Shown here piece by piece: positions 34,618-46,089 of a stretch of DNA of 64,000 nucleotides (position 1 is its first letter; the number at the start of each line of letters is the position of its first letter). The notes beneath the pieces were generated by a model, which was not told the origin of the DNA, did not search any database, and worked only from the letters and a program-made list of their open reading frames with translations. The translations under genes were made by a program, and so were the position numbers. The stretch comes from Telopea speciosissima (Eukaryota > Streptophyta > Magnoliopsida > Proteales > Proteaceae): positions 59,638,593-59,702,592 of the forward strand of contig NC_057923.1 of assembly GCF_018873765.1 (NCBI RefSeq), in the 5' to 3' direction.

Positions 34618-36952
34618 GTGGTTTTCTCTTTTGGGCCATGGAAGGCTCCTGGATTTGATGGGTTTCAAGCTATTTTTTACCAGAAATATTGGAAGGTTAT
34701 CCAGCCGGATTTGTTTAACTTGGCCCTTCAGTTTTTTGACTCGGGGTTCATTCCCCCGGGGCTTAACCATACCCTCATTTGCTTGATTCCTAAATCTGAT
34801 TCGGCTTCTACTGTTGGGGAGTTCAGGCCCATTAGCTTGTGTAATGTCACTTATAAGGTACTTGCAAAACTCCAAGCCAACAGACTTAAAGACATTTTAC
34901 ATTCCTTTATCTCACCTTTCCAGGCTGCTTTTGTCCCAGACCGACAGATCACTGATAATATTATCAATGCACATGAAATTTTCCACTTTTTCAAGAAAAC
35001 TAAAGGTAAAGTAGGATATGTTGCCATCAAAATTGATATGTCCAAAGCCTATAACAGGGTGGAATGGAGTCTAATTCGTTCTATCCCTCGGATTTGGTGA
35101 GAAGTGGGGTGAATTGATTTGGGCTCTTATTTCCACCCCCTCCTTTTCCATTAAATTGGATGGAAGCCCCTTTAATAATTTCGGTGCTTCCAGGGGCATC
35201 AGACAAGGTTGCCCTCTTAGCCCATATCTCTTTCTTGTGGTCATGGAAGTCCTTTCAAGGCTTTTCTCTACTTATAAAGATCTTAAGATGTTCCGAGGCA
35301 TTCAAATTGCCAGGGGTGCACTTGAAATTTCACATCTGCTCTTTGTCGATGATATATTCATTTTTTGTCTGGCCACCCATGATGATATTTTGACCATCAA
35401 AGCTATTCTTGACTTATTTTCTGACTTATCTAGACAGGAAATAAATTTACAGAAAAGTGGTGTTCATTTTAGCCGGAATGTGCCAAAGGAAACCAAGGAC
35501 TCCCTCTGTTTATCCCTGGGTATTAAGGAAATGCCTAAAGATTCTGTGTATTGGGGGACTGACTTGTTTCACTACAGGTTTAAGGTTAAGGAGCTTGGCA
35601 GTGTCGTTTCTAGAATACAACGCAAGTTATCCCTCTGGAAAGCCAACCTTCTATCTTTCGCAGGATGTAGTGTCCTGCTCCAATCGGTCCTGGCATCTAC
35701 TCCTGCTTACTTGATGCAGTGTTTTTTGTTTCCCCGCAAAACATGTAGGGACATTGACTCCATTTGCCAGCTATTTTGGCTAGGAGATGGCACAGGACAT
35801 ATCAAGAAAACTGCCTTGATTTCATGGAATAGGTGTTGTAGACCCAAGTCCTTAGGGGGTCTTGGATTCCGCAGGGCCGAACACCATAACAAAGCTCTGC
35901 TAACCAAGCTGGGTTGGCGTTTACTCACTGAGCCTTCGTCTCTATGGTCCAGGGTTATCAAAGCTAAATACTTCCCAAAATTATCGTTTTTTGATCCCAA
36001 AACCAGGCTAAGAAAGGGCTCATGGACCTGGAATAGCATCACCAGCATTGCTAGAACACTTGATCAATTGATTATTAGGAAGATTGGGAATGGTGAATCA
36101 ACTTTTTTTTGGACCGAAAAATGGTTACCTTCGGTTCCTCAAATTCTCTCTCCCATATCCCTCGTACCTTTAAATCCCAGGAATTACTCTACCAGAGTTG
36201 CGGAATTTATGGCCAACTCGAATTGGAACCAAGGACTTTTAAATCAGGTGCTATTTGAATCTATCCACTCTAAAATTCGGCTGCTGACTATCTCTAATTC
36301 ATCTGACCGCTGGTGGTGTGTTCATTCCAAAACTGGAGCACTAACTACTAAGCTGGCTGCTAAAGAGCTTAATTCTAATGCTATCATTTCCAACCCTTTG
36401 ATTAAATCTTGGTGGAATTTCTTTTGGAAACTCACAATCCACCCCAAGTTTAAACTTTTTTTCTGCTATTTGCTAAATGCAGGACTTCCAACCAAGGCTA
36501 CTCTTTCGAAATGGATCCAGCTTGAATCCTCCTGCATTTTTTGTGGCAACTGTATCGAATCCTCATGGCATCTCCTTTTGTCTTGCGATTGGGCTAAACA
36601 CATTTGGGCTGCTGGACCTCTAGGCCCGAGAACAGAACATCTCCAGTTTCTAAGCCTGCTGGACATGTGTATTGATTTCCGTCACAATCATGCGTTAGGC
36701 AGACCAACTATGCGTTGGTTTTTCAGTGTTTTTATTATAACATGCTATTTTATCTGGACTGTACGAAACCGGTTGGTTAATTCTACAGCCAAACCTGACT
36801 CGCACTGGGTGTTAACTGCAGTAAATAAATGGATTTCATATTTAAACTTATCCCCCCCTCCATCCCATCTCAATTTACAATTCCCCCCTCCCCGAATGTT
36901 TATCTATCCCAAAAGTCTAACTATTTCCCTGTGCTTGATTTTCCTGTGTTAA
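34618..36952 (+). pseudogene. LINE reverse transcriptase (broken)
   Basis: Non-LTR reverse transcriptase of the plant L1 class. Motifs in order: WKAPGFDGF, LICLIPKS, FRPISLCNVTYKVLAK, QAAFVPDRQITDN, IDMSKAYNRVEW, RGIRQGCPLSPYLFLVVME, and the catalytic FVDD at 35342-35353. The zf-RVT module follows (WWNFFWKLTIHPKFK, then CIFCGNCIESSWHLLLSC, about 36410-36590). The first part is open at 34618-35100 and the second at 35114-36952 in another frame, so one frameshift lies near 35090-35114. At least two stops occur upstream of 34618, in the linker. No function for the host. Confidence 0.88.
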
Positions 36953-37326
36953 TATGTGCAGGACACAATAGTTCTGGATTGACTATAGCGGGCTGGGCTT
37001 TTATTATAATATTAGATGGATGCATGTTGTTTTTTGAAGCAGGGCAAGTCACATCTAGGAACGCTTTAGAACCGGAATTGTTAAGTGTGGGGTTGAATGT
37101 TAAGGAAGTCTGGTGTTCCAACCATCTAATCACCAAGGTTTTGCCATTCCCAACCACACAACCGTGGCCATGGGATCTCATTAGAGACCTTCTGTTTATA
37201 GTAGATCAGGCACCTAATGTTAGCTTCTATTGTAAAAATACTGAATGTATCCAACTAGCCCTCTACCTTGCCAAAACAGCGCAATGTAAGCTCTATAACA
37301 AAGATGTACATACCTCTGATGGTTAA
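36940..37326 (+). pseudogene. LINE RNase H-like C-terminal domain
   Basis: After the reverse-transcriptase frame stops at 36952, the frame used at 36829-37326 carries a degraded RVT_3-like RNase H region: GHNSSGLTIAGWAFIII, then RNALEPELLSVGLNVKEVW (Glu-bearing helix) and DLIRDLLFIVD. This domain typically ends plant L1 polyproteins. Its placement in a different frame implies a second frameshift near 36940. Confidence 0.6.
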
Positions 37327-37359
37327 TATATAGTTTTCTGGCTTCTCATAAAAAAAAAT

Positions 37360-39360
37360 TAAGTCCCACACTCATATAACACCGCACCTAGGGGAGCGAG
37401 CCGCGTCTGCGCGACTTTGGCTGGCTTCCTTCCCTCTTGGCCGAATTCTCTCAGTCCTTTCTTGCTTCCTACTCTGGGAATTTGAGAAATTTTTTTTTTT
37501 TGGTTTTGGTGAAACCCTAGACTTGGAGATAATGGATTTGATATTCGTGGGAAGATTGGTGGTTGACTTGAAGATCTTTCGTTACACCAAAGTCAATTGA
37601 TCAGGAATTTTTTTCGAGTGTGCTCATTTAAGGAAGAACTATTATCACGATGAGGGTTAACACTTGAGGCTCTACAAGTTTGCAAATCTATTTGATTTGT
37701 TAATGAATATTTTTGTTTGATAATCTTGGGATGCAAAAGAACGAATCGATCTTTTCTGTTGCACATTCAGGTATGAGATGATTTCCTTTTTCCATGGGTT
37801 CATGGAAAAAGAAGAAATGTTCTTGAAATCTTTAATCAAACAAATCTTGATCCTTGAGATCCCACCAACACTTATATTAAACGCACTCTATGAGAGAGTG
37901 TTTCTTGTTGAGAGCGTAGCTTACACCGGCAAGAAACACTCAATGAGTGCAATCATTTTTGGGACTAGAGATGGATCATTTTATGGGAGAGAGAGAGAGA
38001 GAGAGAGGGGGGAGAACTAAGGGAGACTCTTGCACAAGATCAATCTCCCAATCTCCACTCTTTTATTAGATGGATTGTGGGAGAAAAAAAGACTACATGA
38101 GTTCATTGAATTGTTCACAAACTAAGGCAATATGGGTAGGCATTAAAGTTGATGACTATTTTAGTTCTTCACCAGGTTTTTTTTAAAAGATGAGTCGAGT
38201 CAGAAAACCTGATTTTCCAACTATGACTGGACTAGATCGATCGAATGGACCGAATGAAACCATAACAAAAGAAACCCGATAATAAACTGATACAAATCGA
38301 TAAAAACTAAAAAAACATGGTTTCCCATTATTTCTAATGTATATGTATGAAAAATCTAAACCAAATTGATATCAACTCGATAATGGACCGATAAGAACCG
38401 TTAAATCAACCCAATAAAAGGCTGAATCTTACCAAAACCAAAACCAAAGATGAACTTCGTCTTTAATGGTTTGGTTTTATTTTGGCTTAATACTCGACCG
38501 AAACTGGTTCAGCCCAATATAACCGGCCGATTGGCACCCCTGAGAGTTTTCTACAAGAAACTTAAGGAAGAAGTAGAACATCGCCATTGTTGGTGGAAAC
38601 ACATTTCCTGGTGACAAGGGTTCCATATAACAATACTAACCCTGTTTGGTTTTGGGCTTAGGAATTAACCCTGATTCTTACTCAAGCCCAACTGAACCTA
38701 GGATTGGTTTTCTGTTTTGGAGCCAAAGCCCAAGTTGGGAGCCACCATCCAAGGACCTACTGTTAATGGATCACACCCAGAAGGTTGCTGCACCATGGTT
38801 CTAAGTATCAGTACAGTATCGACATATCGGCCGATATGGATCATATTGGTATCAGTAACTAATTAACCATTTAAATCAGAACCGATAAAACATTTGTTTG
38901 ATACTCCTATGAATGTCGGCTTGCGTTAGTTACCTGTGTGGTCATCTTCACCGTTGAAGGATGGGACTCCCTGTTTAGAGGCATAGTTTTCATTTCCCGT
39001 CTTATGGAAAACCCGTTTTGCTCCGCTTAGCCCTATCCTCCTCTAGAGGTATTTTAATGATAGGTTCGATAGAAACTGGACGATCATATTTGGTCAAACA
39101 TCTAGCGACAAACTCCTATGTTCCTAACTGTTAACTCAAACCGGCAAACAAAATCAATATCCAAATTTGTAAAAACCGTTTAATGAGAACAATTTATTAA
39201 TTGGTTTTGGTTTGGGATATTGGAACGGTTTGATCAACTATTCAATTTTTATTTATACACTTCGTACTTTGAACCGAATCAGAACCAAACTGTTTAATAC
39301 CCTTACTTAGGATGGGCCATCTTGATAAGCTTGTCTGAGAGGCCCAATTTTCTGCCATTG
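37360..39360. other. Intergenic with repeats
   Basis: No gene recognised. About 37380-37470 is GC-richer with CCGCGTCTGCGCGAC and CT-rich sequence resembling a 5' leader, but no coding exon follows. A pure GA run lies at about 37986-38009. About 38180-38541 is an AACCG/CGGTT-iterated stretch ending ATTGGCACCCCTGAG (hAT-like end). About 38797-38900 is a GATACCG-family copy. About 39120-39305 is a further CGGTT-iterated remnant. Confidence 0.5.
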
Positions 39361-39369
39361 AATGGGCCC

Positions 39370-39562
39370 AAATTGTTTTTGAAAAGTAGACATAAAGGAC
39401 CTTAAAAGACGCTTGGAGAAGTGAGGAAAGACATGCCTAGCTTAGGCCTTTTATCAAGTATAACCTTGAATAGAATTTATTGGAGGGTAAGAATCCTCGT
39501 AGCCGACCCAATTTAGTTGGGATAGGGTTGAGTTGTCGTTGACTCGTTGTTGTTGGTTTGAT
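39370..39562 (+). mobile_element. 3' tail of an RTE-like LINE, copy 1
   Basis: Matches the C-terminal codons and 3' end of a non-LTR element seen also at 54340-54642: shared AAAGACATGC-TAGCTTAGGCC, GAATAGAA-T-ATTGGAG, and CCCAATTTAGTTGGGATAGG before a GTTG-rich end. I associate this tail (LGWD-type end followed by a short-repeat tail) with plant RTE LINEs. Only the last ~190 bp is kept. Confidence 0.65.
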
Positions 39563-40304
39563 TCCTAATCGGTTCCAAGCCTAAGGGGTCAGGACCAAAA
39601 TCAGTCTGTTTATGTAATTGGTGAAAAATCTAAGATTCAAAACTATTCAATAATGGGTGGGCCCGTTCCGGTTCCTAATCGATTTTAGGTACTTTCAAAG
39701 TGTAAAAAATTCTAAAAATATCCATTTCTAAGTATATAAATAATCAAGTATTCATTCCTAAGCATACAAATAACCAAATATCCATCCATAAGCATACAAA
39801 TAAAAAATACGAACAAAAATACTAAATAGAAAATCTCTATTACTAAGCATATCAATAAATCCAAAATTCCAAAAACCACATCAGTAACCCCAAATATATG
39901 ATCAAATGCAAGTTTAAAACAGGTTTTGGCGGTTTCAATTCTAACCGATTCCAAAATTGTCTTTCAAATTCTCGAATCTATGAGAGACTCGTCCTAGAAC
40001 CGACCAGTCTCATATACTAATTGATTCCAAAATTTAGATCTAGAGCAAGATCAATAACTTGATGGATGAATCAATCCAATTCTTAGTGTGTCAATTCTTG
40101 TTTAGTTCCGATTTTGGTCCTAAATTGACATCCTTAATAAGCATTCATCCAGACTGGATCAAAATCGACCTGAATCGGATGAATCTACCCAAACCCTAAA
40201 TTTTAGAAGGGGATAGCCTAGCCAAAACGGTCGGAATCAGGTTCAACTTTGATCCGAATAGACCGATTAGCCGATCCAATTTCGATTATTAAATCCATGT
40301 TAGC

Positions 40305-40573
40305 TAGGGATGTAAATGGATCGAATTCGGCTTAGATAGTGCTATATCTGCATCCGCATCCAATTAGCTTTCGAACGGATTCAGATAGAGGTAAACGGAT
40401 AGGGACACGGATACAGATCAGATATTTTATCCATTTATATGTAAATATAGCTTTTCGGATAGCTATAGCCTATCTGTATCTGCATCCGTTTAGCTTTCGA
40501 ACGGTTTCAAATAGTGCTAAACGGATACGAACATGGATACAGAAATGGATTTCAGCTATTCATTTACATCCAT
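40305..40573. mobile_element. hAT-like MITE, GGATACGGATATGG family, copy 2
   Basis: 269 bp with the left end TAGGGATGTAAATGGATCG and the right end ATTCATTTACATCCAT. Flanks ATGTTAGC (40297-40304) and ATATTAGC (40574-40581) are an 8-bp target-site duplication with one mismatch. The internal order of phrases (CGGCTTAGATAGTGCTATAT, TTAGCTTTCGAACGGATTCA, TATGTAAATATAGCTTTT) follows copy 1 at 31198-31451. Confidence 0.8.
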
Positions 40574-40599
40574 ATATTAGCCGAATCAAATACTGGACC

Positions 40600-42111
40600 A
40601 CAAACATTGATATTATGATAATGAGAGGGTATGCAGCAAATAGTGGGAAAACATATTCTTAGAGCAATAAATAGGGTCAACATAGAATTAGTTAGTTAAG
40701 TTTGATGATACTTCTATCAATAAATAGAATCACATTTTTAATGATTTTTGATTTGGTAAGGCCCATCATCATGAATCGGATTGGGGGCTCATCAACTCAT
40801 GACCCATTTTGGCTTTTCCACTTGTCTTTAAATGTAGAGGGGCTTCTCTCTCTCTCTTTCCCTTTCTATAGAATCACTAGTTAAGTAGTACGTGACAGAC
40901 CATAAAAGCTTTGTGGGGCTTAAGGTGTGGTGGTTATCGTACACCCAAGTTTTTTAAAACCAAGACAACCTTCTTCCTTTATTGTAGTATTTAGCGTACC
41001 ACCATTATTAAGGCTGGTACCCTAATTAAAAAAAAAAAAACATAAATTATTATTCAGATCCATGATTCCACAGGGGCCCACTCCCCACAAAAAAAAAAAT
41101 AGAAAATAGAGAGATCCATCTAATCAGATCTTATCTACTAATAATCTACTAATAAGATTATAAAAAGAAGCCCCACTCATCTAAAGATGCTAATCCAATG
41201 ACATTAAGAGTGCTAGCCTTAAACGTGGGACCCACCGATATGACATCGGCGATTTGTCACAACCACGTGAAAAAAATATCAATATTATATTGGATGATGC
41301 GTATCAATATATTATTAAATATTGATACTTAGGTTTTTTGACTTCTTTATCCATGGTCTGTACCGTTTCACCGATACGATATCAATATAATAACAAGATC
41401 AATAGTCAGCTATATCGATACAGATCACCCGATATTGATACTACTTAACTGCTTTATTATCTCATCAATTTAATTAACAATTCATGAATACGTATGTTCA
41501 CTCTTATTATTGACTCTAAGAGAAAGGAATTTAGATAATTTTTGAAGAACCTAGCACGCCCAGAATGCCAGCCGTTGGATTATGCCGCATATATCCCTAA
41601 ACGTGCACCAAGATATGTGTGGCATAACTCAACCGCTGTACGGAGCGTTGGGTTCCTTGAAGATGATTCTGATCCGAAAAAAAGAGGGATCAAGTTCTCC
41701 TCCAGCCGTGTCGGGAATTGGATGTAGGGGGTACGGTCATTTCACGCAGGGCCCACTTGGAGAGAAAGATTGATGTTTACAGACCAAACTGTGAACACCA
41801 GAGAGGAGTACCAAAGGAATTGAAATGATTTGATTTGTTATTTTGTCATTTTGTGGGCTTTTTGCCTTTGTAGAATTGTAGTGTGAAGTCTAATTTTATG
41901 GCTGCCAGCCCAATAGCCCATCATCATTCTTCCTTCTTTTCACTCCTTCCAAAATCTTCTCTCTCTCTCTCTAGAAAGCTTCGGTGGGTCTTTTGACCGT
42001 TGCGTTTGCTTTATTTACTGTAGCAGTGGAAAGGGTTCCACTGCCCACTGTACACCACCAAGGCGTGGCTTAGCCTTAGCCACCAAAAGCATGTAACATT
42101 GCTTCTTTCTT

Positions 42112-42148
<37 letters not shown>

Positions 42149-42540
42149 ATGCCCCTGACCTCTTAACTTCTCTTCTTCATCTCTCACTAGTTTTCTATCT
42201 TTTTTTTAATTTCTATATTAGTCTTAAACACACAGAGATATGCAGATAAAACAAGATTGCCCATATGTCCATTCTTCCACTAATGATATATTAACCTTGA
42301 TTTATTTAATTAATTTAAGTATATTCTTATAATAATTTTGATTATCTATCTATAATAAAGAACTAATTACTGCCAAAAACAAAACAAGAAAAAGGGGGAG
42401 GAAATGGAAATGGGTACCAGTAAAAACCTACCAAAGTTCAAACCTTTTTTCCCATCTCTCCCTGTCCCACTCTCCTCCTTTTTATGAGTTTTTCTTTCCT
42501 TTCTCTCTCTCTTTCTAATCTTCTTTTTCTTCTACTAAGA
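40600..42540. other. Intergenic, 3' flank of cyclin gene
   Basis: No gene recognised. About 41228-41450 has GATATCGG/CGATATTG iterations of the dispersed family. A CT microsatellite lies at about 42112-42145. About 42160-42550 is CT-rich and probably spans the 3' flank of the minus-strand cyclin gene. Confidence 0.5.
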
Positions 42541-42555
42541 ATCTCTTCCCAAGAG

Positions 42556-44135
42556 TCAAAGTCTTCTTTTCTTTTTCTGTACAGATTCAATCTCCTCTTC
42601 AGAGCCTAAATATTTACGCTCACTAGCTTCAACTACTGAAGACCCAGGTGATGGTGAAGAAGGTGAAGAAGGTGAAGGAAGCCCACCACCACCACCACCC
42701 ATTGTTCCATTATTGCTACTGTAGCTCAACAATGCCGCCGCATCAAGGATCCCAGCTGGGCTCAATGGTGGAGTAGTAGTCCTTAAATTCATAACCTCTT
42801 GAACCTGTTCATGACACTTCAACACTCTCTCCTGCGTTCAGAACCAAACCCATAAGAAATCACAAAACATAATCTCAATAAAACCAAAACATTTCAGGGT
42901 TTTTGTGCTTCATTTGGTCACACCTTGTTTAAGTGAGGAGAAGAGCAGGAATCGAAGGCTTTGTTCATATCGATGGTCTGGTTTTCTCCAGCTACAGAGA
43001 TTGCGACAGCTAATGCGATCTCTGATGGCCGGAAGTCAAGGAATTCGGCACCTGCCCATCAACAAATATGAATAAAAAATCTATAAAACTCCTATCTTTT
43101 ATTCTTTTCTTCAAGAATTTTCAATTTGACTTACAGAATACCTTTGGTGGTTCTTAAAATCATATCTACAGACCGAGAAACCAAAGATTTGGGGTCTCTG
43201 GTTTCTGGGTTTATGATTCTGTCCAAGAAATAGTCGATAAACGAGAGAGGAGTAACTGCATTAGTCCTCCACTTCAATGCCGACAATAATAAAAGCTCCA
43301 TCCTCTGAATATTCTTGGATTCAAAGATCAGGTAACCTTCGATCACCTGCAAATATTAAAAAAAATTTAAAGCCCCATTACAAGACTACAAAACGAGTAA
43401 TTTGAATAAAGGAAACAGAAGTTTCACAATGGCTTACTTACTTTGCAGTGCAGTTCTCATTATTAGTAGATTTACCTGTAAATCCAAGGACAATGGAACG
43501 TTTGTTTCTTCCATTTTTGCTGCCACAGACAAGCAAGATACGGACAGCAACTGGTACTTCCATGGCTCAGTATTATCGAAACTGCTACTTCCACTCTAGA
43601 AATTGAACAAACATGAAGAAATTTTATCATTTCATCGAAGAATAAAAAAGATCTTCATCGTTTAGAGTACAGATTTCAGGATAACTTACCGGAATTTCAT
43701 GCTCAGATAAGAATCGATCCAAGTAATTTATGGCTAAACAAGCAGTCAGTGGTTCGAAGCTATAATATTGATAAACCTTTCAAAGAAACCACAACAAGAA
43801 CTGGTATAAAAAACCTCGACCCATGAAAGGAAAAACAAATTAATCAGAGGATATAAGAACAGAAAAATCAAAAGACCCACCTTGTAAATCCAATCAACAG
43901 AGTCATTACGAGCAGAGACATCGAGGCCACCGGATTGAAGCCTCGCCAAGTAATCGTCTCTGGGCATCATTTCTCGTTCTTTCTCAAGAAGGTTCGAAAC
44001 TATCACGTAATCATCACAAGAATCAACAGAGAAAAGCTTTCGTTGAGGCTCACTCTGGATTTCTTCGACGAGCTCGTCTTCTTCATCGATGAGTTTGAAA
44101 TCTTCATCGCAAACAAGGGTTGAGAAACTGTCCAT
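42556..44135 (-). CDS. CYCD: D-type cyclin, 6 exons
   Basis: Regulatory subunit that activates CDKA to phosphorylate the retinoblastoma-related protein at G1/S. Exons 44135-43881, 43776-43690, 43595-43476, 43346-43142, 43051-42924 and 42831-42556 join in phase to 356 residues. An LxCxE motif (LVCDE, residues 7-11) is the retinoblastoma-binding site that marks D cyclins. The cyclin box follows: [33 protein letters not shown] (split here as [10 protein letters not shown] and [17 protein letters not shown]), then [19 protein letters not shown] with the conserved Lys/Glu pair. The C-terminal cyclin fold includes [15 protein letters not shown]. The tail is rich in Pro, Ser and Glu with a Gly run and a basic end (KKKRRL), consistent with a PEST-type unstable protein and nuclear entry. 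Length and six-exon layout fit the CYCD2/CYCD4 group, but I do not assign a number. It looks intact. Confidence 0.94.
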
Positions 44136-44245
44136 AGGGTACTGATATATATATCAACCCTTTTCGTCTCAGACCTATTATTTTGCGTTTCAAGAATCCG
44201 CCATTGAAGCACTGGAGAAGCTTCAATAACAGCAGACAGAACAGA

Positions 44246-44268
44246 GGAGAGAGAGAGAGAGAGAGAGA
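44246..44268. repeat. GA microsatellite in cyclin 5' region
   Basis: Uninterrupted GA run about 110-130 bp upstream of the cyclin ATG. On the coding strand it reads CT, a common feature of plant 5' leaders and core promoters. Confidence 0.8.
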
Positions 44269-44321
44269 CTTCGTGAAACGGGCAAAGCCCAAGTTTCGGG
44301 GAGAACAGAGGACTGGTCTGA

Positions 44322-44353
44322 GGGGTGAGGGGCGAGGGGCGAGGGGCGAGGGG
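44322..44353 (+). promoter_or_regulatory. G-quadruplex candidate upstream of cyclin
   Basis: Five runs of GGGG at 44322, 44329, 44336, 44343 and 44350 are separated by three-base loops (TGA, then CGA three times), an exact 7-bp period. This is a textbook tetrad-forming pattern, placed about 190-220 bp upstream of the cyclin ATG on the template strand. Whether it folds or regulates is inference. Confidence 0.6.
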
Positions 44354-44399
44354 TGGCGCCTCAAACCTCAATTAAAGCTTTGCCTTTGGGGAGCTTGGG

Positions 44400-45080
44400 A
44401 TTCAGGAAAGGTAAACTTTGAGCGATATGGTGAGGTGCGTCTGCATGGATCGTCAATGGAGATTTGAGTTTATCTACTGCTTCAGCACCTACCCCACAGA
44501 TCAAACGGCTAAAAAGCTTGATCATCAGCGTGAGGATAAGGATGTGATGATTAATATTCTGCCATAGTTACATTATAGTTAAACACATTAATTACAAAAC
44601 AAGTAGGTTTGTCTTTGTTTTACATTTCCTTTGTCTTGTAAATCTACTTATTTTGTAATTTTTTTTCCTTATCTCGAAGGTTTACGAAATTGTCCCGATT
44701 TTTAAAATAAGTCTTGACCGATTGAATGAAATATTGTGTCGCTCTAGTGCGCTAGTGCATCCAACGTGCATCCGATGGATGGGAAGTACTTGGGATGCGT
44801 TCTTGGCGTTGCCTGCTGTCAGATGCATGTTGGCGCGCTAGATAAAATCTCTTCCTAATTTTAAACCCCCACTGGCTAGAACTTGGTGACTTGTAGACTG
44901 CCTTCTTTCCAAAATAAGGGGTGGTGTTCTGGGCATGTGGCATAGGGGAGTGCACCAACGTGCGATAAAGGAACGGTTCCGTGAATAAAGAGTAGACAGA
45001 TCATTTCATGTGAGGAAGAGAGAGATTGAAGAGGGAGTTCTGGGATACACTCTGTCACTTACTTAGAGAGTCTTTTCCTT
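44400..45080. other. Intergenic, cyclin upstream flank
   Basis: No gene recognised. About 44740-44850 has GC-rich phrases (GCGCTAGTGCATCCAACG, GTTGGCGCGCTAG) that form an imperfect inverted pair and may be a remnant of another hairpin element. Confidence 0.45.
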
Positions 45081-45600
45081 GGGAGAGTTTTTTTGGTCGA
45101 CGGAGTAAAAAAGAAAGAGTAATAATGACGATTTGAGGTATATTCGGTTTCGTTCAATATGATAAGTATTTATACATGCCTACACTCTATCACTTACTCC
45201 AAACATCTCCCTAAAAAATAATAGGGGGAGAGTTTCTTCAGGTCAAACGTGTAAAATAGGAAGAATAACGATGACAGTTGGACTAGAGTTGAGGGATACT
45301 TATGTTTCGTTCAATAGAGGAAGTATTAGTGCATGCCTTCTCCTTGGTGGATGAATTCAGACCACAGAGTCACTTTTATACCGACCTACTCTCTGCCACT
45401 TGCTCATAATATTTTCATTAAAAAAAAAAGGTAGAAGAGTTTCTTTAGTCGACAGAGTAAAAATGGAAGAATAATGATGATAATTGGACTCGACTGGAGG
45501 GATATTTTAATTTCGTTCAATAGGGGAAGTATTTATACATGCCTTCTCCATAGTGGATGACTCTAGACCATAAAATCATTTTTCTGATCGATTACCCAAA
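45081..45600. repeat. Diverged tandem repeat, three units
   Basis: Units start near 45081, 45226 and 45434, each opening GAGAGTTT-TT--GTCGA or a close variant. Each continues GGAGTAAAA-GAAGAATAA-GATGA, then TTCGTTCAATA-G--AAGTA and CATGCCT. The second and third units also share TGGTGGATGA-T--AGACCA. Spacing is uneven (145 and 208 bp), so indels have accumulated. Confidence 0.7.
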
Positions 45601-46089
45601 AAAAAGAGACGAAGCATGTTCTTTGTGGGTGAGCGCACCCTTGGCCATTGCTGTAGACACCTAATTTGTCACCTCGAAGGTTACTTTGATAACGATGAGT
45701 ATCCCTTGAGGCATATTAGTCTTGTATCTGTAGATTAGAGAAGTTTCTCACATTTCCTAGTACTTTCATAAACCATCCATGAAAAATAACTAAAATACCC
45801 CTAGAAGGGAGAATTCATGAATTGTAATTTTTTATCCAAAAAGTTGTTGACATGTCCGAATGATGGATTGTTTCATCATATCCCAACTTTGGTATGGAAT
45901 TACATTCATTTACCTCTTACTTGGGAGAAAATTCTATTTTTGATGAGTGAGATTTACACTGGAGGTAGTTCCTACTAGCCAGTACAATCCTTGATTCCCA
46001 TGCCAATTTAAAGTATGCGAAATATGTGAAAAATGGCTTTTGAATCATTCGATTCAGGCATAGTTGCCTAAGATATGGGTGTTCCAAGT

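Larger units (their letters stand above)
34300..37358 (+). mobile_element. L1-type LINE, 5'-truncated
   Basis: Reads through the linker (EGDRNTRFYHSVVKQHL), reverse transcriptase, the zf-RVT Cys/His region and an RNase H-like C-terminus. A short poly(A) tail at 37350-37358 marks the 3' end. The apurinic endonuclease and the first open frame are missing, so the copy is 5'-truncated, as most LINE insertions are. No convincing target-site duplication was found around the poly(A). The coding part is mostly open, so the insertion looks moderately young. Confidence 0.85.

Noticed and set aside
37380-37760. 5' end of a host gene after the LINE
   Set aside because: CT-rich leader-like sequence, but no start codon with a lasting frame and no downstream exons were found.
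42556-42825. Separate small gene with Gly/Pro/Ser-rich product
   Set aside because: It is the last exon of the D-type cyclin; the splice acceptor and phase match the upstream exon.
44003-44371. Minus-strand frames upstream of the cyclin
   Set aside because: They overlap the cyclin first exon and 5' leader in other frames and translate the G4 and GA repeats.
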